DNA of 64,000 nt from DTYU01 sp040756575 (lineage in GTDB: Bacteria; Bacillota; Desulfotomaculia; Desulfotomaculales; Ammonificaceae): contig JBFLYP010000002.1 in assembly GCA_040756575.1 (NCBI GenBank), positions 117,772 to 181,771 of the forward strand, written 5' to 3'. This document shows, piece after piece, positions 50,675 to 59,644 of the stretch. The first letter of the stretch is position 1. Every line of letters begins with the position of its first letter. The notes under the pieces were generated by a model, which saw only the letters and a program-made list of their open reading frames with translations, did no database searches and was not told the origin of the DNA. A program made the position numbers and the translations under genes.

Positions 50675-51223
50675 GTGCTGTCTTTTAAGACGCGGAAGAG
50701 GTTCATAAAAGGTGTTTTTTGGGTATTGACAATCGCTCTCGGCATAGGGCTTGTCAGTTCTTCTGTTATTTGGACGATGCCGGATGAGGCAGCGAAGGAA
50801 GCGGCCCCGCAGCGGGACACGATGGATTCGCAGATAGCGAGAGCAGAGGCTCGTAAGGATGTTGGAACCTTGCTGTTGTTAGCGAATTATTGTGCTGAAA
50901 ACAACGACATTAAGCGGGCGGAGGAAGTTTATAAAAAGGTGCTGAAGATTGCACCGGAAAATGAGGCGGCACGGCTCAGTCTTGCAGAGATGTACTATAT
51001 GAACAACCGGTATGACGATGCTTTGGCTCAGCTTGAAGCAATCCTTGAAAAATCACCCGATCACCAAAAAGCGCTTTACTATCGCGGTTTGAGCCGCGGT
51101 TTCGGGAAGAAAGATTATGCCGGTGCAGTATCGGATCTCGAAAGGTTTGTCTCTTTAGCTAAGAGCGGTCCGGATGTAGATGCCGCAAAGGAGCAAATTA
51201 AGGAGTGGTCGGCCAAGCAGTAA
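50675..51223 (+). CDS. TPR-repeat membrane protein
   Basis: 182 residues. A signal-anchor helix (residues about 12-30, VFWVLTIALGIGLVSSSVIW) precedes two to three tetratricopeptide repeats (AEEVYKKVLKIAPENEAARL; DDALAQLEAILEKSPDHQKAL; YRGLSRGFGKKDYAGAVSDL). Such proteins scaffold assemblies outside the membrane. GTG 50675 has GGGAGG 7 nt upstream. It opens a TPR-peptidase-murA series. Confidence 0.88.
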   Translation: MLSFKTRKRFIKGVFWVLTIALGIGLVSSSVIWTMPDEAAKEAAPQRDTMDSQIARAEARKDVGTLLLLANYCAENNDIKRAEEVYKKVLKIAPENEAARLSLAEMYYMNNRYDDALAQLEAILEKSPDHQKALYYRGLSRGFGKKDYAGAVSDLERFVSLAKSGPDVDAAKEQIKEWSAKQ

Positions 51224-51293
51224 AACCCGGTTCTTACCAGGAGCTTTAATCGTAGTCCTGCTAATTAGTTGGAGTTGAAGGGGTAAAGCTGAA

Positions 51294-52172
51294 TTGACAC
51301 TCGGAATTTTACAGGCGTACCAAATTTTGCGACCCCGGACCGGACAACTTGTTGTCGTAGGAATTGTTCTTCTCGCATATTTACTGTTAAGAGTTCCCGC
51401 TTTTGCCAGGATGTATATTAATGAATTCGTGCGGGAGATTAATAGGAGCCTGGTGCCCCTTCAATGCAGGGGATTGGAACGGATCGGTGGTCACTATAGC
51501 GTTGTGTTTTATCCGCAGGGGGAAGAGGAAGCGGCAAAGCTGGTTCTCAGAACCGCCGAGCGTTTTTTCCCTGTGGTGGCAAACGGGTTCGGGCTGACGT
51601 TAAGACGCAGGGTACCGATCGTGCTCTACCGGGATCAAAAGGAGTTGAACCGGATTTTCGGGTGGCCTGCCGACGAAGGGACCATGGGAGTTTACTGGGG
51701 TGGAGTGGTACGCGTCTTGAGCCCGAAGTCCTGGCTGGACGTTTCGGATGGAGCTGCGCTTGAGGAGGCTTTTAGCAAGAACGGACCGATAGTGCACGAG
51801 GCGGTTCATTTAATGGTCGATTATCAAACGCGTGGAAACTACCCTCGCTGGTTGACTGAGGGCCTGGCACAGGAGATGGAACGGCGTCTGACGGGATTCG
51901 GGTTTGGCCCTCCGGAAAAGCTTTCTAATTATTACCCTTTTTCGGCTTTGAATGATTTCGATTCCTTACCGGACCAGCACCTGGCTTACCACCAGTCTTA
52001 TTTAATGGTTAGATACCTGTTTGAACATTGTGGCGACGGGAAAGTAAACAGGCTCCTTACGGAGCTCGGCCATGGCCGTTCTTTCCCCTCAGCTTTACAG
52101 CGGACAATGGGTTTTGGTGTCCCCGAGTTTGAAGCGAAGTTCTTAAACGCTCTATTGAACGGAGGATGTTGA
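51294..52172 (+). CDS. Membrane-anchored peptidase MA family metalloprotease
   Basis: 292 residues. A single transmembrane helix (about residues 18-34) anchors the protein. The gluzincin motif HEAVH (168-172) with Glu189 in TEGLAQE supplies the zinc ligands. The peptidase MA family lies on the cell surface in Firmicutes; its substrate is unknown. TTG start, 70 bp behind the TPR gene; murA starts directly after its stop, which suggests a shared envelope role. Confidence 0.85.
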   Translation: MTLGILQAYQILRPRTGQLVVVGIVLLAYLLLRVPAFARMYINEFVREINRSLVPLQCRGLERIGGHYSVVFYPQGEEEAAKLVLRTAERFFPVVANGFGLTLRRRVPIVLYRDQKELNRIFGWPADEGTMGVYWGGVVRVLSPKSWLDVSDGAALEEAFSKNGPIVHEAVHLMVDYQTRGNYPRWLTEGLAQEMERRLTGFGFGPPEKLSNYYPFSALNDFDSLPDQHLAYHQSYLMVRYLFEHCGDGKVNRLLTELGHGRSFPSALQRTMGFGVPEFEAKFLNALLNGGC

Positions 52173-53504
52173 TTGGAGAAAAAGATTGTTGTTTGCGGCG
52201 GGCGACCATTAAAAGGAAGGGTGCGGGTCGACGGTGCCAAAAACGCTGCCTTGGCTATTCTGTGCGGTTCAATCCTTGCCGGCGAAAACATTATTGTGGA
52301 GAACATTCCTAATATCAGTGACGTGCAGCATATCATTCAGGTGATAACCTATTTAGGTGCACGCCTGTCCTGGCTGAGAGAAGATATGCTTTCGATTACC
52401 GTTCCAGCTTTTCGATCAAAAGAGGCACCGTATGAACTTGTCAAAAAGCTGCGGGCCTCAAACCTTCTTCTCGGTCCCATGCTGGCGCGTTGCGGAGAGG
52501 TGCGCATACCTCTTCCGGGTGGTTGCAATATCGGGGCAAGGCCCATGGATCTGCATTTTAAGGGACTCAGCGCTCTCGGTGCCCAGTTGAAATTAGAAAA
52601 GGGCTGTGTTTGGGCGCGTGCGCGCCGGCTCAGGGGTGCCCAGGTTTATCTGGATTTTCCGAGCGTCGGGGCCACGGAGAATATTATGATGGCGGCCTGC
52701 CTTGCCGAGGGGCAGACCCTAATTGAGAATGCGGCGAAGGAGCCCGAGGTTGTAGACCTGGCGAACTTCCTTAACGGGTTAGGCGCCAGGATTTTCGGCG
52801 CCGGAACGGATGTTATTCGGATAGAAGGAGTAACGGAGCTTACACGCCCCATTCATTACAGCGTAATACCCGATCGTATTGAAGCCGGCACTTTCATGGT
52901 GGCAGCGGTTGCGACCCATGGCGAGGTTCAAATTGAAGGCGTCATCCCGCGGCATATCCAGCCGCTTACTGCGAAGCTCCGCGAAATGGGGGCGGAAATC
53001 ACCGAGGGAGAAGACACCCTCTATGTACAGTGTCCGCGGGAGTTACGGCCGGTAAACATCAAGACAATGCCGTACCCCGGATTTCCAACCGATATGCAGT
53101 CCCAGGTTATGGCTCGCCTCAGTGCCATTCCCGGAACGAGCATGGTCGTAGAGAACATTTACGAGAATCGCTTTCAAGTAGTTCCGGAGTTGCGGCGGAT
53201 GGGGGCACGGATTAAGATTGAGGGCCGCGTGGCAGTAGTAGAAGGCGTGCCCAATCTTTTCGGCGCACAGGTACGTGCGACGGACCTGCGGGCAGGGGCA
53301 GCCTTAGTGATCGCCGGCTTGATGGCCGAAGGGGAAACAGAGATAAGCAAAGCCGAACTCATTTACCGCGGTTACAAGGATTTTGAAAAGAAGCTTTCAG
53401 GCTTAGGCGCAAACATCTTGTCCGCCGCGAGCACCGAGCCGTTTTTCGCTTTTGGAGAAAAAAGTATCACCGGTAGGAGGAATATTCCGACATACCTCGA
53501 ATAA
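52173..53504 (+). CDS. murA: UDP-GlcNAc 1-carboxyvinyltransferase MurA
   Basis: 443 residues. MurA makes the first committed step of peptidoglycan, moving enolpyruvate from PEP to UDP-GlcNAc. The active-site Cys sits in PLPGGCNIGARPMDLHFKG, so the fosfomycin target Cys is present. The start GRPLKGRVRVDGAKNAAL is typical. The C-terminus is about 20 residues longer than usual. The TTG start follows directly after the peptidase gene. Confidence 0.96.
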   Translation: MEKKIVVCGGRPLKGRVRVDGAKNAALAILCGSILAGENIIVENIPNISDVQHIIQVITYLGARLSWLREDMLSITVPAFRSKEAPYELVKKLRASNLLLGPMLARCGEVRIPLPGGCNIGARPMDLHFKGLSALGAQLKLEKGCVWARARRLRGAQVYLDFPSVGATENIMMAACLAEGQTLIENAAKEPEVVDLANFLNGLGARIFGAGTDVIRIEGVTELTRPIHYSVIPDRIEAGTFMVAAVATHGEVQIEGVIPRHIQPLTAKLREMGAEITEGEDTLYVQCPRELRPVNIKTMPYPGFPTDMQSQVMARLSAIPGTSMVVENIYENRFQVVPELRRMGARIKIEGRVAVVEGVPNLFGAQVRATDLRAGAALVIAGLMAEGETEISKAELIYRGYKDFEKKLSGLGANILSAASTEPFFAFGEKSITGRRNIPTYLE

Positions 53505-53625
53505 GAGATTAAGGTTTCTTGTGATAGTCACAAGGTGGTGGGACTTTTTTCTATTCTTTTTTAATCACAAAATTAACCAACTTCCAAACAGAATTTACTT
53601 TTCCTGGAAGGGGGTGAAGATCCAG
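53505..53625. other. Gap after murA
   Basis: Contains a CTTGTGA/TCACAAG hairpin (53518-53534) and T-runs; it may end the murA transcript. The second part leads into the small gene at 53626. Confidence 0.5.
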
Positions 53626-53745
53626 ATGCAGCCCAAGATTACCGGACCTGTTATTCTGAGCGCAGACACAGTAAAACCAAGTGTTAAAGCATGCTCAAAT
53701 TATGTAAATAAGTCTTGGGATGCATCTTCGAGGAAGAAGTTGTAG
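53626..53745 (+). CDS. Unknown 39-residue protein upstream of the dsr block
   Basis: ATG 53626 has a strong GGGGGTGA about 9 nt upstream. The peptide (MQPKITGPVILSADTVKPSV, one Cys at 23, basic end SSRKKL) has no family I recognise. It precedes the ferredoxin-dsrMK genes by about 160 bp. It may be a real small protein or a leader peptide. Confidence 0.4.
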   Translation: MQPKITGPVILSADTVKPSVKACSNYVNKSWDASSRKKL

Positions 53746-53902
53746 AAAAGGATCTTTCCAAAACTTGGCTTATAGTTTGTGAAGCCAGGTGAACCGCCGG
53801 GATGGATGTTCTCTTTTTGCGAAGAATAAAGGTTTACTTCTGTAGTCCCGGAGGTGTCAAGATTTAGATTTGAATACTTTGACTTAGGAGGGTACTGAAA
53901 TA
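53746..53902. other. Gap before the ferredoxin
   Basis: 157 bp with TGGCTT/AAGCCA pairing near 53764-53788 and the TTGACTTAGGAGGG region before the ferredoxin. Probably holds the dsr promoter; no clear -10 seen. Confidence 0.4.
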
Positions 53903-54088
53903 ATGTGGGTAGTTACACGCGATCAGGACAAGTGTGAAGCTTGTGGGGAATGTGTCGAGGCTTGCCCGGCAGGAATTCTTGAGATGGTAGACGGCAAGGT
54001 ACAGATCACAGATGAGACGGCCTGCCTCGGTTGCGAAACCTGCATCACGGTTTGCCCGACCGGTGCCATTACCATTCAGGAGGTTTAA
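53903..54088 (+). CDS. 2[4Fe-4S] ferredoxin of the dsr locus
   Basis: 61 residues with two CxxCxxCxxxCP sets (CEACGECVEACP, CLGCETCITVCP). It starts the fdx-dsrM-dsrK series and is likely an electron carrier for sulfite reduction. ATG with AGGAGGG upstream. Confidence 0.93.
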   Translation: MWVVTRDQDKCEACGECVEACPAGILEMVDGKVQITDETACLGCETCITVCPTGAITIQEV

Positions 54089-54152
54089 TTTCCCCCGAAG
54101 GATTCAAGTAACGGTCTTGGGTCGGAATGTTATTATAAGGAGGTGTTGAGGG

Positions 54153-54914
54153 TTGTACTTTTTTGTCGGAAAGATACTCCCTTACATCACAGTGGCGATC
54201 CTACTCGGGGGTATTACCTGGCGCATCTGGCGGTGGATGATCGGCCGGATTAAGTTTAATATCACGCTTCCTCCTTTCCCTTCCTCCTGGGGGGCCGCAG
54301 TGGTATGGATTTTGTGGCAGATGGTAGCCTTCTGGAACATACTGAAGTTTGACAGGCCGCTTTGGGTCGGCGCCTGGCCTATGCACGTGGCGCTTGCTTC
54401 CATTGCCGGAGGTCACGTATTGGGAGTGTATACCCTCGGGATGCAGTTCCACCTCTTGCTTCCCTGGCTGGTATCCGAGCACGCGAGCGAGGCGGCGTCC
54501 AACGCCTTGGGAACGACGTTCGGCATCATCTTTTTCGTAGCCTTGCTTTACCTCCTTTACCGGCGTTTTGCGGTTGAAAAGGTACGGGTTATTTCTGCCA
54601 CCAGCGACTATTTACACCTCCTTCTCCTTCTTGCGATTGTGGGCATCGGCGATTACATGCGGCTTGTGTCCAGCGCCAGCCTGCATTACGAGGAAGCGCG
54701 GCACTTCATGGCAGGTCTTTTCACCTTCAACCCGCAACCGCTGCCCGAGAATTTTTACTTCTTCCTGCACTTTTTGCTTGTGCAGATAATGCTGATCATC
54801 TTCCCGTTCTCGAAGCTGATGCATCCGTTCGGGATCCTTTGGAACCGGTGGATTTACAACCGTCCTTACCAGCAACCGCCGATGGGGCTTCCCGGTACTA
54901 AGATTACGTTGTAG
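54153..54914 (+). CDS. dsrM: DsrM, membrane cytochrome b subunit
   Basis: 253 residues of the NarI-like type, with about five transmembrane helices. Conserved His in the helices (e.g. MHVALASIAGGHVLG; HLLLPWL) would hold haem b. It delivers electrons between the quinone pool and DsrK. The short form without DsrJOP is usual in Gram-positive sulfate reducers. TTG start after GGAGGTG. Confidence 0.9.
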   Translation: MYFFVGKILPYITVAILLGGITWRIWRWMIGRIKFNITLPPFPSSWGAAVVWILWQMVAFWNILKFDRPLWVGAWPMHVALASIAGGHVLGVYTLGMQFHLLLPWLVSEHASEAASNALGTTFGIIFFVALLYLLYRRFAVEKVRVISATSDYLHLLLLLAIVGIGDYMRLVSSASLHYEEARHFMAGLFTFNPQPLPENFYFFLHFLLVQIMLIIFPFSKLMHPFGILWNRWIYNRPYQQPPMGLPGTKITL

Positions 54915-54936
54915 TGGCGGAAGGAGGTGGAGTGTC

Positions 54937-56394
54937 TTGCCAAAGAAAGTTTTATCGGACGGAACAGAAGTTGCCCAGCCGCATAGGGCACCGGACCGGT
55001 TAATGAAGCGCTTACATGTCCGGGAGGTCCCGGATGCGGAAAAGCCGGCAATGGCGATTAAGTGGCTCGACTATTACCGGAAGAACCGGCGTTCGCTCAC
55101 CATGGCAATGGAATCCTGCGTCAAGTGCGGGGTGTGCGCTGAACAATGTCATGCCTACTTAGGGACGAAGGATCCCAACAATATCCCGGCGGGCCGGGCG
55201 GATTTAATGCGGCGGGTTTACAAGCGGTATTTCACTGTACAGGGGCGTCTCTTCGGAAAGCTGGTCGGCGCCGAAGAGATGACGATGGATGTCCTCGAAA
55301 AATGGTTCAGTTACTTCTACCAGTGTACTGAATGCCGGCGGTGCGGACACGTCTGTCCGTTCGGCATTGATACCTGCGAGGTCACCATGGCTGGCCGGGA
55401 GATACTCTGGGGTTTGGGAATGGTTCCGGAGTTGCAGGGTGCGGCGTCGGCAGCGGTCTTCGAGCGCGGCAACCAAGGTGCAATGACGCAGGCGGGTGCG
55501 GTGGATACCCACGAGTTTCTCAGCGATGAGCTTGAAGAAGAGCGCGGGTTCCGGATTGAGTTCCCGGTTAACAAACCAAATTCGGACATCCTCTACGTGC
55601 CTTCGTCAGCGGACTACCTGCTGAACCCCGAGACGCTAAAGGGCGCGGCGCAGTTCTTCGAGTACATCGGAGCGAACTGGACCATTTCCTCCTACATGCT
55701 CGAAGCCGGCAACTTCGGCCTCCTCACAGACCAGCACTCGGTTCAGCGGGAGTTGGTGCGCCGTTTATGGTGGGTGGTTGCCGACCTCGGTATTAAGAAG
55801 GTTGTTTTCGGTGAGTGCGGCCACGGCTGGCGGGCCTGGAAGATGTACACTGAGGCGCTCACCGACTATGCCGTTGCCGGTCCCGGTTACACTTATAAGA
55901 GTGTGCCGCTTGTTAATATTCACCAGGAAGTGGCAGCGTTAATTAAGGCGGGCAAGCTGAAACTCGACCCGAAGAACAACCGGCTCGCGCCGTCGGGAAC
56001 ATATGTAACGTTGCACGACCCGTGCAACTATGTCCGCGCGGACAGCCTCGGCGACGTCTTCCGGTACAATCTGTACAATTCTGTACCGGCAGTACGTGAG
56101 ATGACACCGAGAAACGAAAAGAACTTCTGTTGCGGCGGCGGTTCAGCGGTTCTCTATGACGACCCGGAGATGTATGACCTCCGGATTAAGTTCTTTCAGA
56201 AAAAAGCGGACCAGGTCAGGGCTTCGGGAGCAAACCATATCTGCGCCCCTTGCTCGATCTGTAAGGCACAGTTTTATCCGATGGTCAAGGAGCATAACCT
56301 GACCACGGAAGATGGTAAAACCATTATGCCGGTAAACGGTTTGATAGATTTTGTGGGAGCAGCGTTAGTATTTAAAGGCCACAGGCAGATATAG
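54937..56394 (+). CDS. dsrK: DsrK, HdrD-like iron-sulfur subunit
   Basis: 485 residues. Two 4Fe-4S sets (CVKCGVCAEQC near 63 and CTECRRCGHVC near 131) are followed by CCG-type domains (FGECGHGWRAW; NFCCGGGS), related to heterodisulfide reductase HdrD. DsrMK reduces the DsrC trisulfide in dissimilatory sulfite reduction. Lies 22 bp behind dsrM; TTG start. Confidence 0.94.
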   Translation: MPKKVLSDGTEVAQPHRAPDRLMKRLHVREVPDAEKPAMAIKWLDYYRKNRRSLTMAMESCVKCGVCAEQCHAYLGTKDPNNIPAGRADLMRRVYKRYFTVQGRLFGKLVGAEEMTMDVLEKWFSYFYQCTECRRCGHVCPFGIDTCEVTMAGREILWGLGMVPELQGAASAAVFERGNQGAMTQAGAVDTHEFLSDELEEERGFRIEFPVNKPNSDILYVPSSADYLLNPETLKGAAQFFEYIGANWTISSYMLEAGNFGLLTDQHSVQRELVRRLWWVVADLGIKKVVFGECGHGWRAWKMYTEALTDYAVAGPGYTYKSVPLVNIHQEVAALIKAGKLKLDPKNNRLAPSGTYVTLHDPCNYVRADSLGDVFRYNLYNSVPAVREMTPRNEKNFCCGGGSAVLYDDPEMYDLRIKFFQKKADQVRASGANHICAPCSICKAQFYPMVKEHNLTTEDGKTIMPVNGLIDFVGAALVFKGHRQI

Positions 56395-56504
56395 GGGGTG
56401 ATGTCGCAAGCACCGTGTAACGGAGCCACACCCTTGCTTGGGTGCGAGGCGATCTTCAAAAGAATGCCGATAGCAATATTTAATCTTACGGAGGTGTTCG
56501 AAGG

Positions 56505-56822
56505 ATGGCGATGATCACATTAGCAGGGAAACAGGTTGAGGTCGACGAGGACGGGTTCATTCAGGATCCCGAAATTTGGGATAAGGAACTTGCAGAGGCA
56601 TTGGCACCCCTGGAGGAGGTGCCTACATTAACCGAAGACCACTGGAAGGTTATAAACATGATCCGGGAGTACTACCTGCGGACGGGTGTGGCACCGATGA
56701 TCCGGAAATTGTGTAAAGATACCGGCTTTACCCTGAAACAGATCTACGAGCTATTCCCAACGGGTCCGGCTAAGGGCGCATGCAAAATAGCCGGCCTGCC
56801 GAAGCCCACCGGCTGCGTTTAA
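56505..56822 (+). CDS. dsrC: DsrC, sulfur carrier for sulfite reduction
   Basis: 105 residues. The C-terminal arm has Cys93 and the penultimate Cys104 (GACKIAGLPKPTGCV), as in true DsrC of sulfite reducers. DsrC carries sulfur from DsrAB as a trisulfide, then is reduced by DsrMK. The gap from dsrK has a CACCC/GGGTG hairpin (about 56427-56442). The dsrAB genes themselves are not in the window. Followed by a strong terminator. Confidence 0.96.
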   Translation: MAMITLAGKQVEVDEDGFIQDPEIWDKELAEALAPLEEVPTLTEDHWKVINMIREYYLRTGVAPMIRKLCKDTGFTLKQIYELFPTGPAKGACKIAGLPKPTGCV

Positions 56823-56848
56823 GCGAGATATTGCCGGTTAAGCTGTTT

Positions 56849-56884
56849 CTTAACCCGGGGATGTCCCCGGGTTAAGGGGTTTTT
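56849..56884 (+). terminator. Terminator of the dsr operon
   Basis: CTTAACCCGGGGA/TCCCCGGGTTAAG, 13-bp perfect stem, then GGGTTTTTC. Confidence 0.92.
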
Positions 56885-56967
56885 CGGGCAATAATGTATT
56901 ATGATGCGTAAGAGTCTTCGGGATGGCGTGGCTTTTGCACATTAGCTCGGAGGCAGGGGGCTGACTT

Positions 56968-58398
56968 TTGGAGACATTACTTAATATCCCGCGGATAGTA
57001 ATCGGTGCCCCGCAGGGCCGTTCCGGGAAAACGACGGTAACAATGGGGCTGCTGGCCGCTTTATCGGCCCGGGGGCTTGGGGTGCAACCTTTCAAAAAGG
57101 GGCCGGATTTCATCGACCCGGGCTGGCTGAGCAAGGTGGCGGGACGGCCCTGCCGCAACCTTGACGCCTTTTTTATGAGTAGGGAAGCGCTTCGATATTG
57201 CCTGGCGAAGGGCTCTCGCGGTGCGGACATTGCGGTTGTTGAAGGAGCGATGGGCCTTTTCGACGGAGTCGACCTGCAGGGAAGCGGTAGCACCGCCGAG
57301 ATAGCGAAAGCACTCGAGAGTCCGGTCCTGCTGGTTGTAAATGCGGTACGGATGACCAGGAGCATTGCGGCAATCGTTCTTGGGTGTCAGAATTTTGACC
57401 CGGAAGTAAATATAAGGGGGGTCATTTTAAACAACGTGGCCCGCCCGCGTCACGAGAAGATGCTCCGGGCGGCCGTGGAGACATATTGCGGCTTGCCTGT
57501 AGTGGGTACCCTTCCCAAAAACAAAGCTTGGGAGATACCGGACCGGCACCTGGGGCTCATACCTGCGGGAGAGGACGAGCGGCTCTTTCGGGCTGTAGAG
57601 GCGGCTCGTGGAAGTGCCGAAAAGTATATTGACATAGACTCGGTATTGGAGATCGCCCGCTCGGCGCCACCGCTCCCGTGGAAGCAGGTAGTTCCAAAGG
57701 CTGTGGGGCGGATAAAAAGGCGGGTTCGGGTTGGAGTCTTCCGCGACCGCGCTTTCAGTTTCTATTATCCGGAAAACCTTGAGGCCCTGGAGGATGCCGG
57801 TGCACACCTCGTATTCATAGACGCCCTGTCCGATGCACTCCCCGACGTTGACGCACTCTATATCGGAGGGGGGTTCCCCGAGGTCTTTGCTGCAGAGCTC
57901 CAGGCAAACAAAACCTTGCGGGAAGCGGTCCTGCGCAAAATTGAAGAGGGTATGCCCGTTTACGCGGAGTGCGGGGGGCTCATGTACCTTGCACGCTCGC
58001 TTCTGTACAACGGCAAAAGGTATGCGATGGCAGGCGCGCTTCCCTTCGACGTGGAAATGGGGACCGAGCCGCGCGGCCACGGTTACATGCGCTTAAAGGT
58101 ATTGAGGGGCAATCCTTATTTCACACCGGGAAAACAGATCAGGGGGCATGAGTTCCACCATTCGTCGGTGTCAAGTCTGCCCGACGGCGCAGTGTTCGGC
58201 TATGAGGTGGAGCGGGGCTACGGGATAAACGGAAGCGTAGACGGGTTTGTTTATAAGAACACCATGGCTTCATACTGCCACCTGCACGCGCTTGCCGTGC
58301 CGGAATGGGCGCCTGTGTTTGTGGCGAAAGCCTTCTCTTACCGGAGTGTACAGGAAAAGAAATTGAAGGGTGCGGTGCCTCTCGGGTCCGGGCGGTAG
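56968..58398 (+). CDS. CbiA-family amidase, probably DsrN (sirohaem amidation)
   Basis: 476 residues in two parts: an N-terminal ATP-binding dethiobiotin-synthetase-like domain (GAPQGRSGKTTVTMGLL) and a C-terminal class I glutaminase-like domain (PVYAECGGLMYLARS; the Cys nucleophile and HEFHHSS). Family members amidate cobyrinate. In dsr clusters the homologue DsrN is thought to amidate the sirohaem of DsrAB. No cobalamin genes lie nearby, so a DsrN role fits better, but it cannot be told by eye. TTG start. Confidence 0.82.
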   Translation: METLLNIPRIVIGAPQGRSGKTTVTMGLLAALSARGLGVQPFKKGPDFIDPGWLSKVAGRPCRNLDAFFMSREALRYCLAKGSRGADIAVVEGAMGLFDGVDLQGSGSTAEIAKALESPVLLVVNAVRMTRSIAAIVLGCQNFDPEVNIRGVILNNVARPRHEKMLRAAVETYCGLPVVGTLPKNKAWEIPDRHLGLIPAGEDERLFRAVEAARGSAEKYIDIDSVLEIARSAPPLPWKQVVPKAVGRIKRRVRVGVFRDRAFSFYYPENLEALEDAGAHLVFIDALSDALPDVDALYIGGGFPEVFAAELQANKTLREAVLRKIEEGMPVYAECGGLMYLARSLLYNGKRYAMAGALPFDVEMGTEPRGHGYMRLKVLRGNPYFTPGKQIRGHEFHHSSVSSLPDGAVFGYEVERGYGINGSVDGFVYKNTMASYCHLHALAVPEWAPVFVAKAFSYRSVQEKKLKGAVPLGSGR

Positions 58399-58526
58399 GT
58401 TTGGGCTTTCGGAGGACCATTCAAACCCGATTGGTCTCAGGGGGACCTTGACGCACTGGCCGGCCCGTACTCAACGCTCTGTAAACGGCGGGCAACACAC
58501 CAAACAGTAAGATGGGGCGGGAGAGC

Positions 58527-58847
58527 ATGGTACTGATTTATGCAACTTGCGCCGACAAGGACGAAGCCAGGCGTATCGGGCGGGATTTGGTCTACCGGCG
58601 CCTTGCGGCCTGCATAAACATTTTTCCGGCAGTGGAATCGATCTTCTTTTGGGAAGGTAATTTGGAACAGGCCAACGAGGCCGTTATGGTGGCCAAAACT
58701 GTCCAGGACAAGGTGCCGGAAGCGATCGAAGTGATACGGGCAGGACACAGTTACTCCGTGCCGGCAATCCTTGTTCTTCCGGTTTTGGACGGGAACAAGG
58801 CCTTTATTGAATGGGTTTCAAACGAGGTGGGCAATTGCGGCCGGTAA
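58527..58847 (+). CDS. cutA: Divalent-cation tolerance protein CutA
   Basis: 106 residues. The family phrases VLIYATCADKDEARRIGRDLV, LAACINIFPAVESIFFWEG and HSYSVPAILVLPV are intact. A trimeric protein of uncertain physiological role. ATG 58527 is preferred (GGGAG upstream). An ATG 15 nt earlier is possible. Its last 13 nt overlap nfi. Confidence 0.95.
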   Translation: MVLIYATCADKDEARRIGRDLVYRRLAACINIFPAVESIFFWEGNLEQANEAVMVAKTVQDKVPEAIEVIRAGHSYSVPAILVLPVLDGNKAFIEWVSNEVGNCGR

Positions 58848-59524
58848 CTGCGTTTTCATGGGAGGTAACACCCGCCGCTGCACGACGGTTACAAGAGGAA
58901 CTGAGGAGACGGGTGGTTGTCAGCGGCGGCCCTTCACCCGAAGCGCTCCGTACGGTTGCAGGGCTCGACGTGTCTTTCTGCCGGGAAAAGGGACTCCTGT
59001 TCGCCGCGGTGGTGGTATTAAGAGTACCCGGGTTTACCGTGGTGGAAGAAGGGACGGCGGTTTTGGCTTCTCAGTTCCCGTACGTTCCCGGTCTGCTCGC
59101 TTTTAGAGAAGGACCGGCCTTGCTTAAAGCGCTTGAAGGGATCTGCACGGTTCCGGACCTTTTAGTTTTTGACGGGCAGGGAATCGCTCACCCCAGAGGG
59201 CTCGGGATTGCCAGCCACCTCGGCATATTGCTGGAATGCCCTTCTATAGGCGTGGCTAAGAGCCTTTTGGTCGGGGAATATACGATGCCCCCGCCGGAAA
59301 AGGGCGCTTATACGTTACTTTTTTACCGTGAAAAGGCCGTCGGCGCGGCCTTGCGGACAAGGGCAGGCGCAAAGCCTGTTTTTGTTTCTCCGGGCCACCT
59401 GGTAGGAATTCGAGAGGCCACCAGGCTCGCGTACGCGCTCTGTACCAGGTTTAGATTGCCGGAACCGGTCCGCGCGGCACATAATTTGGGCCGCAGGCTT
59501 TTACAGGCGTACAGAAAGACTTAG
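58835..59524 (+). CDS. nfi: Endonuclease V
   Basis: 229 residues. Nfi nicks DNA next to deaminated bases, chiefly hypoxanthine. The catalytic Asp is in AGLDVSF, followed by YVPGLLAFREGP, DGQGIAHPRGLGIASHLG and GVAKS, all intact. TTG 58835 has GAGGTGGG upstream and starts inside cutA. Confidence 0.95.
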   Translation: MRPVTAFSWEVTPAAARRLQEELRRRVVVSGGPSPEALRTVAGLDVSFCREKGLLFAAVVVLRVPGFTVVEEGTAVLASQFPYVPGLLAFREGPALLKALEGICTVPDLLVFDGQGIAHPRGLGIASHLGILLECPSIGVAKSLLVGEYTMPPPEKGAYTLLFYREKAVGAALRTRAGAKPVFVSPGHLVGIREATRLAYALCTRFRLPEPVRAAHNLGRRLLQAYRKT

Positions 59525-59644
59525 CGGTATTGTGTACCCTGATGCTTGGGGCGGCCGGAAGAGGACCGCCTCTTTTTATTTATATTCCTCCATTAAAGGG
59601 TAAAACTAAGATAAGACGGGAAATAGGTAGCGGGAGGGTTATAC

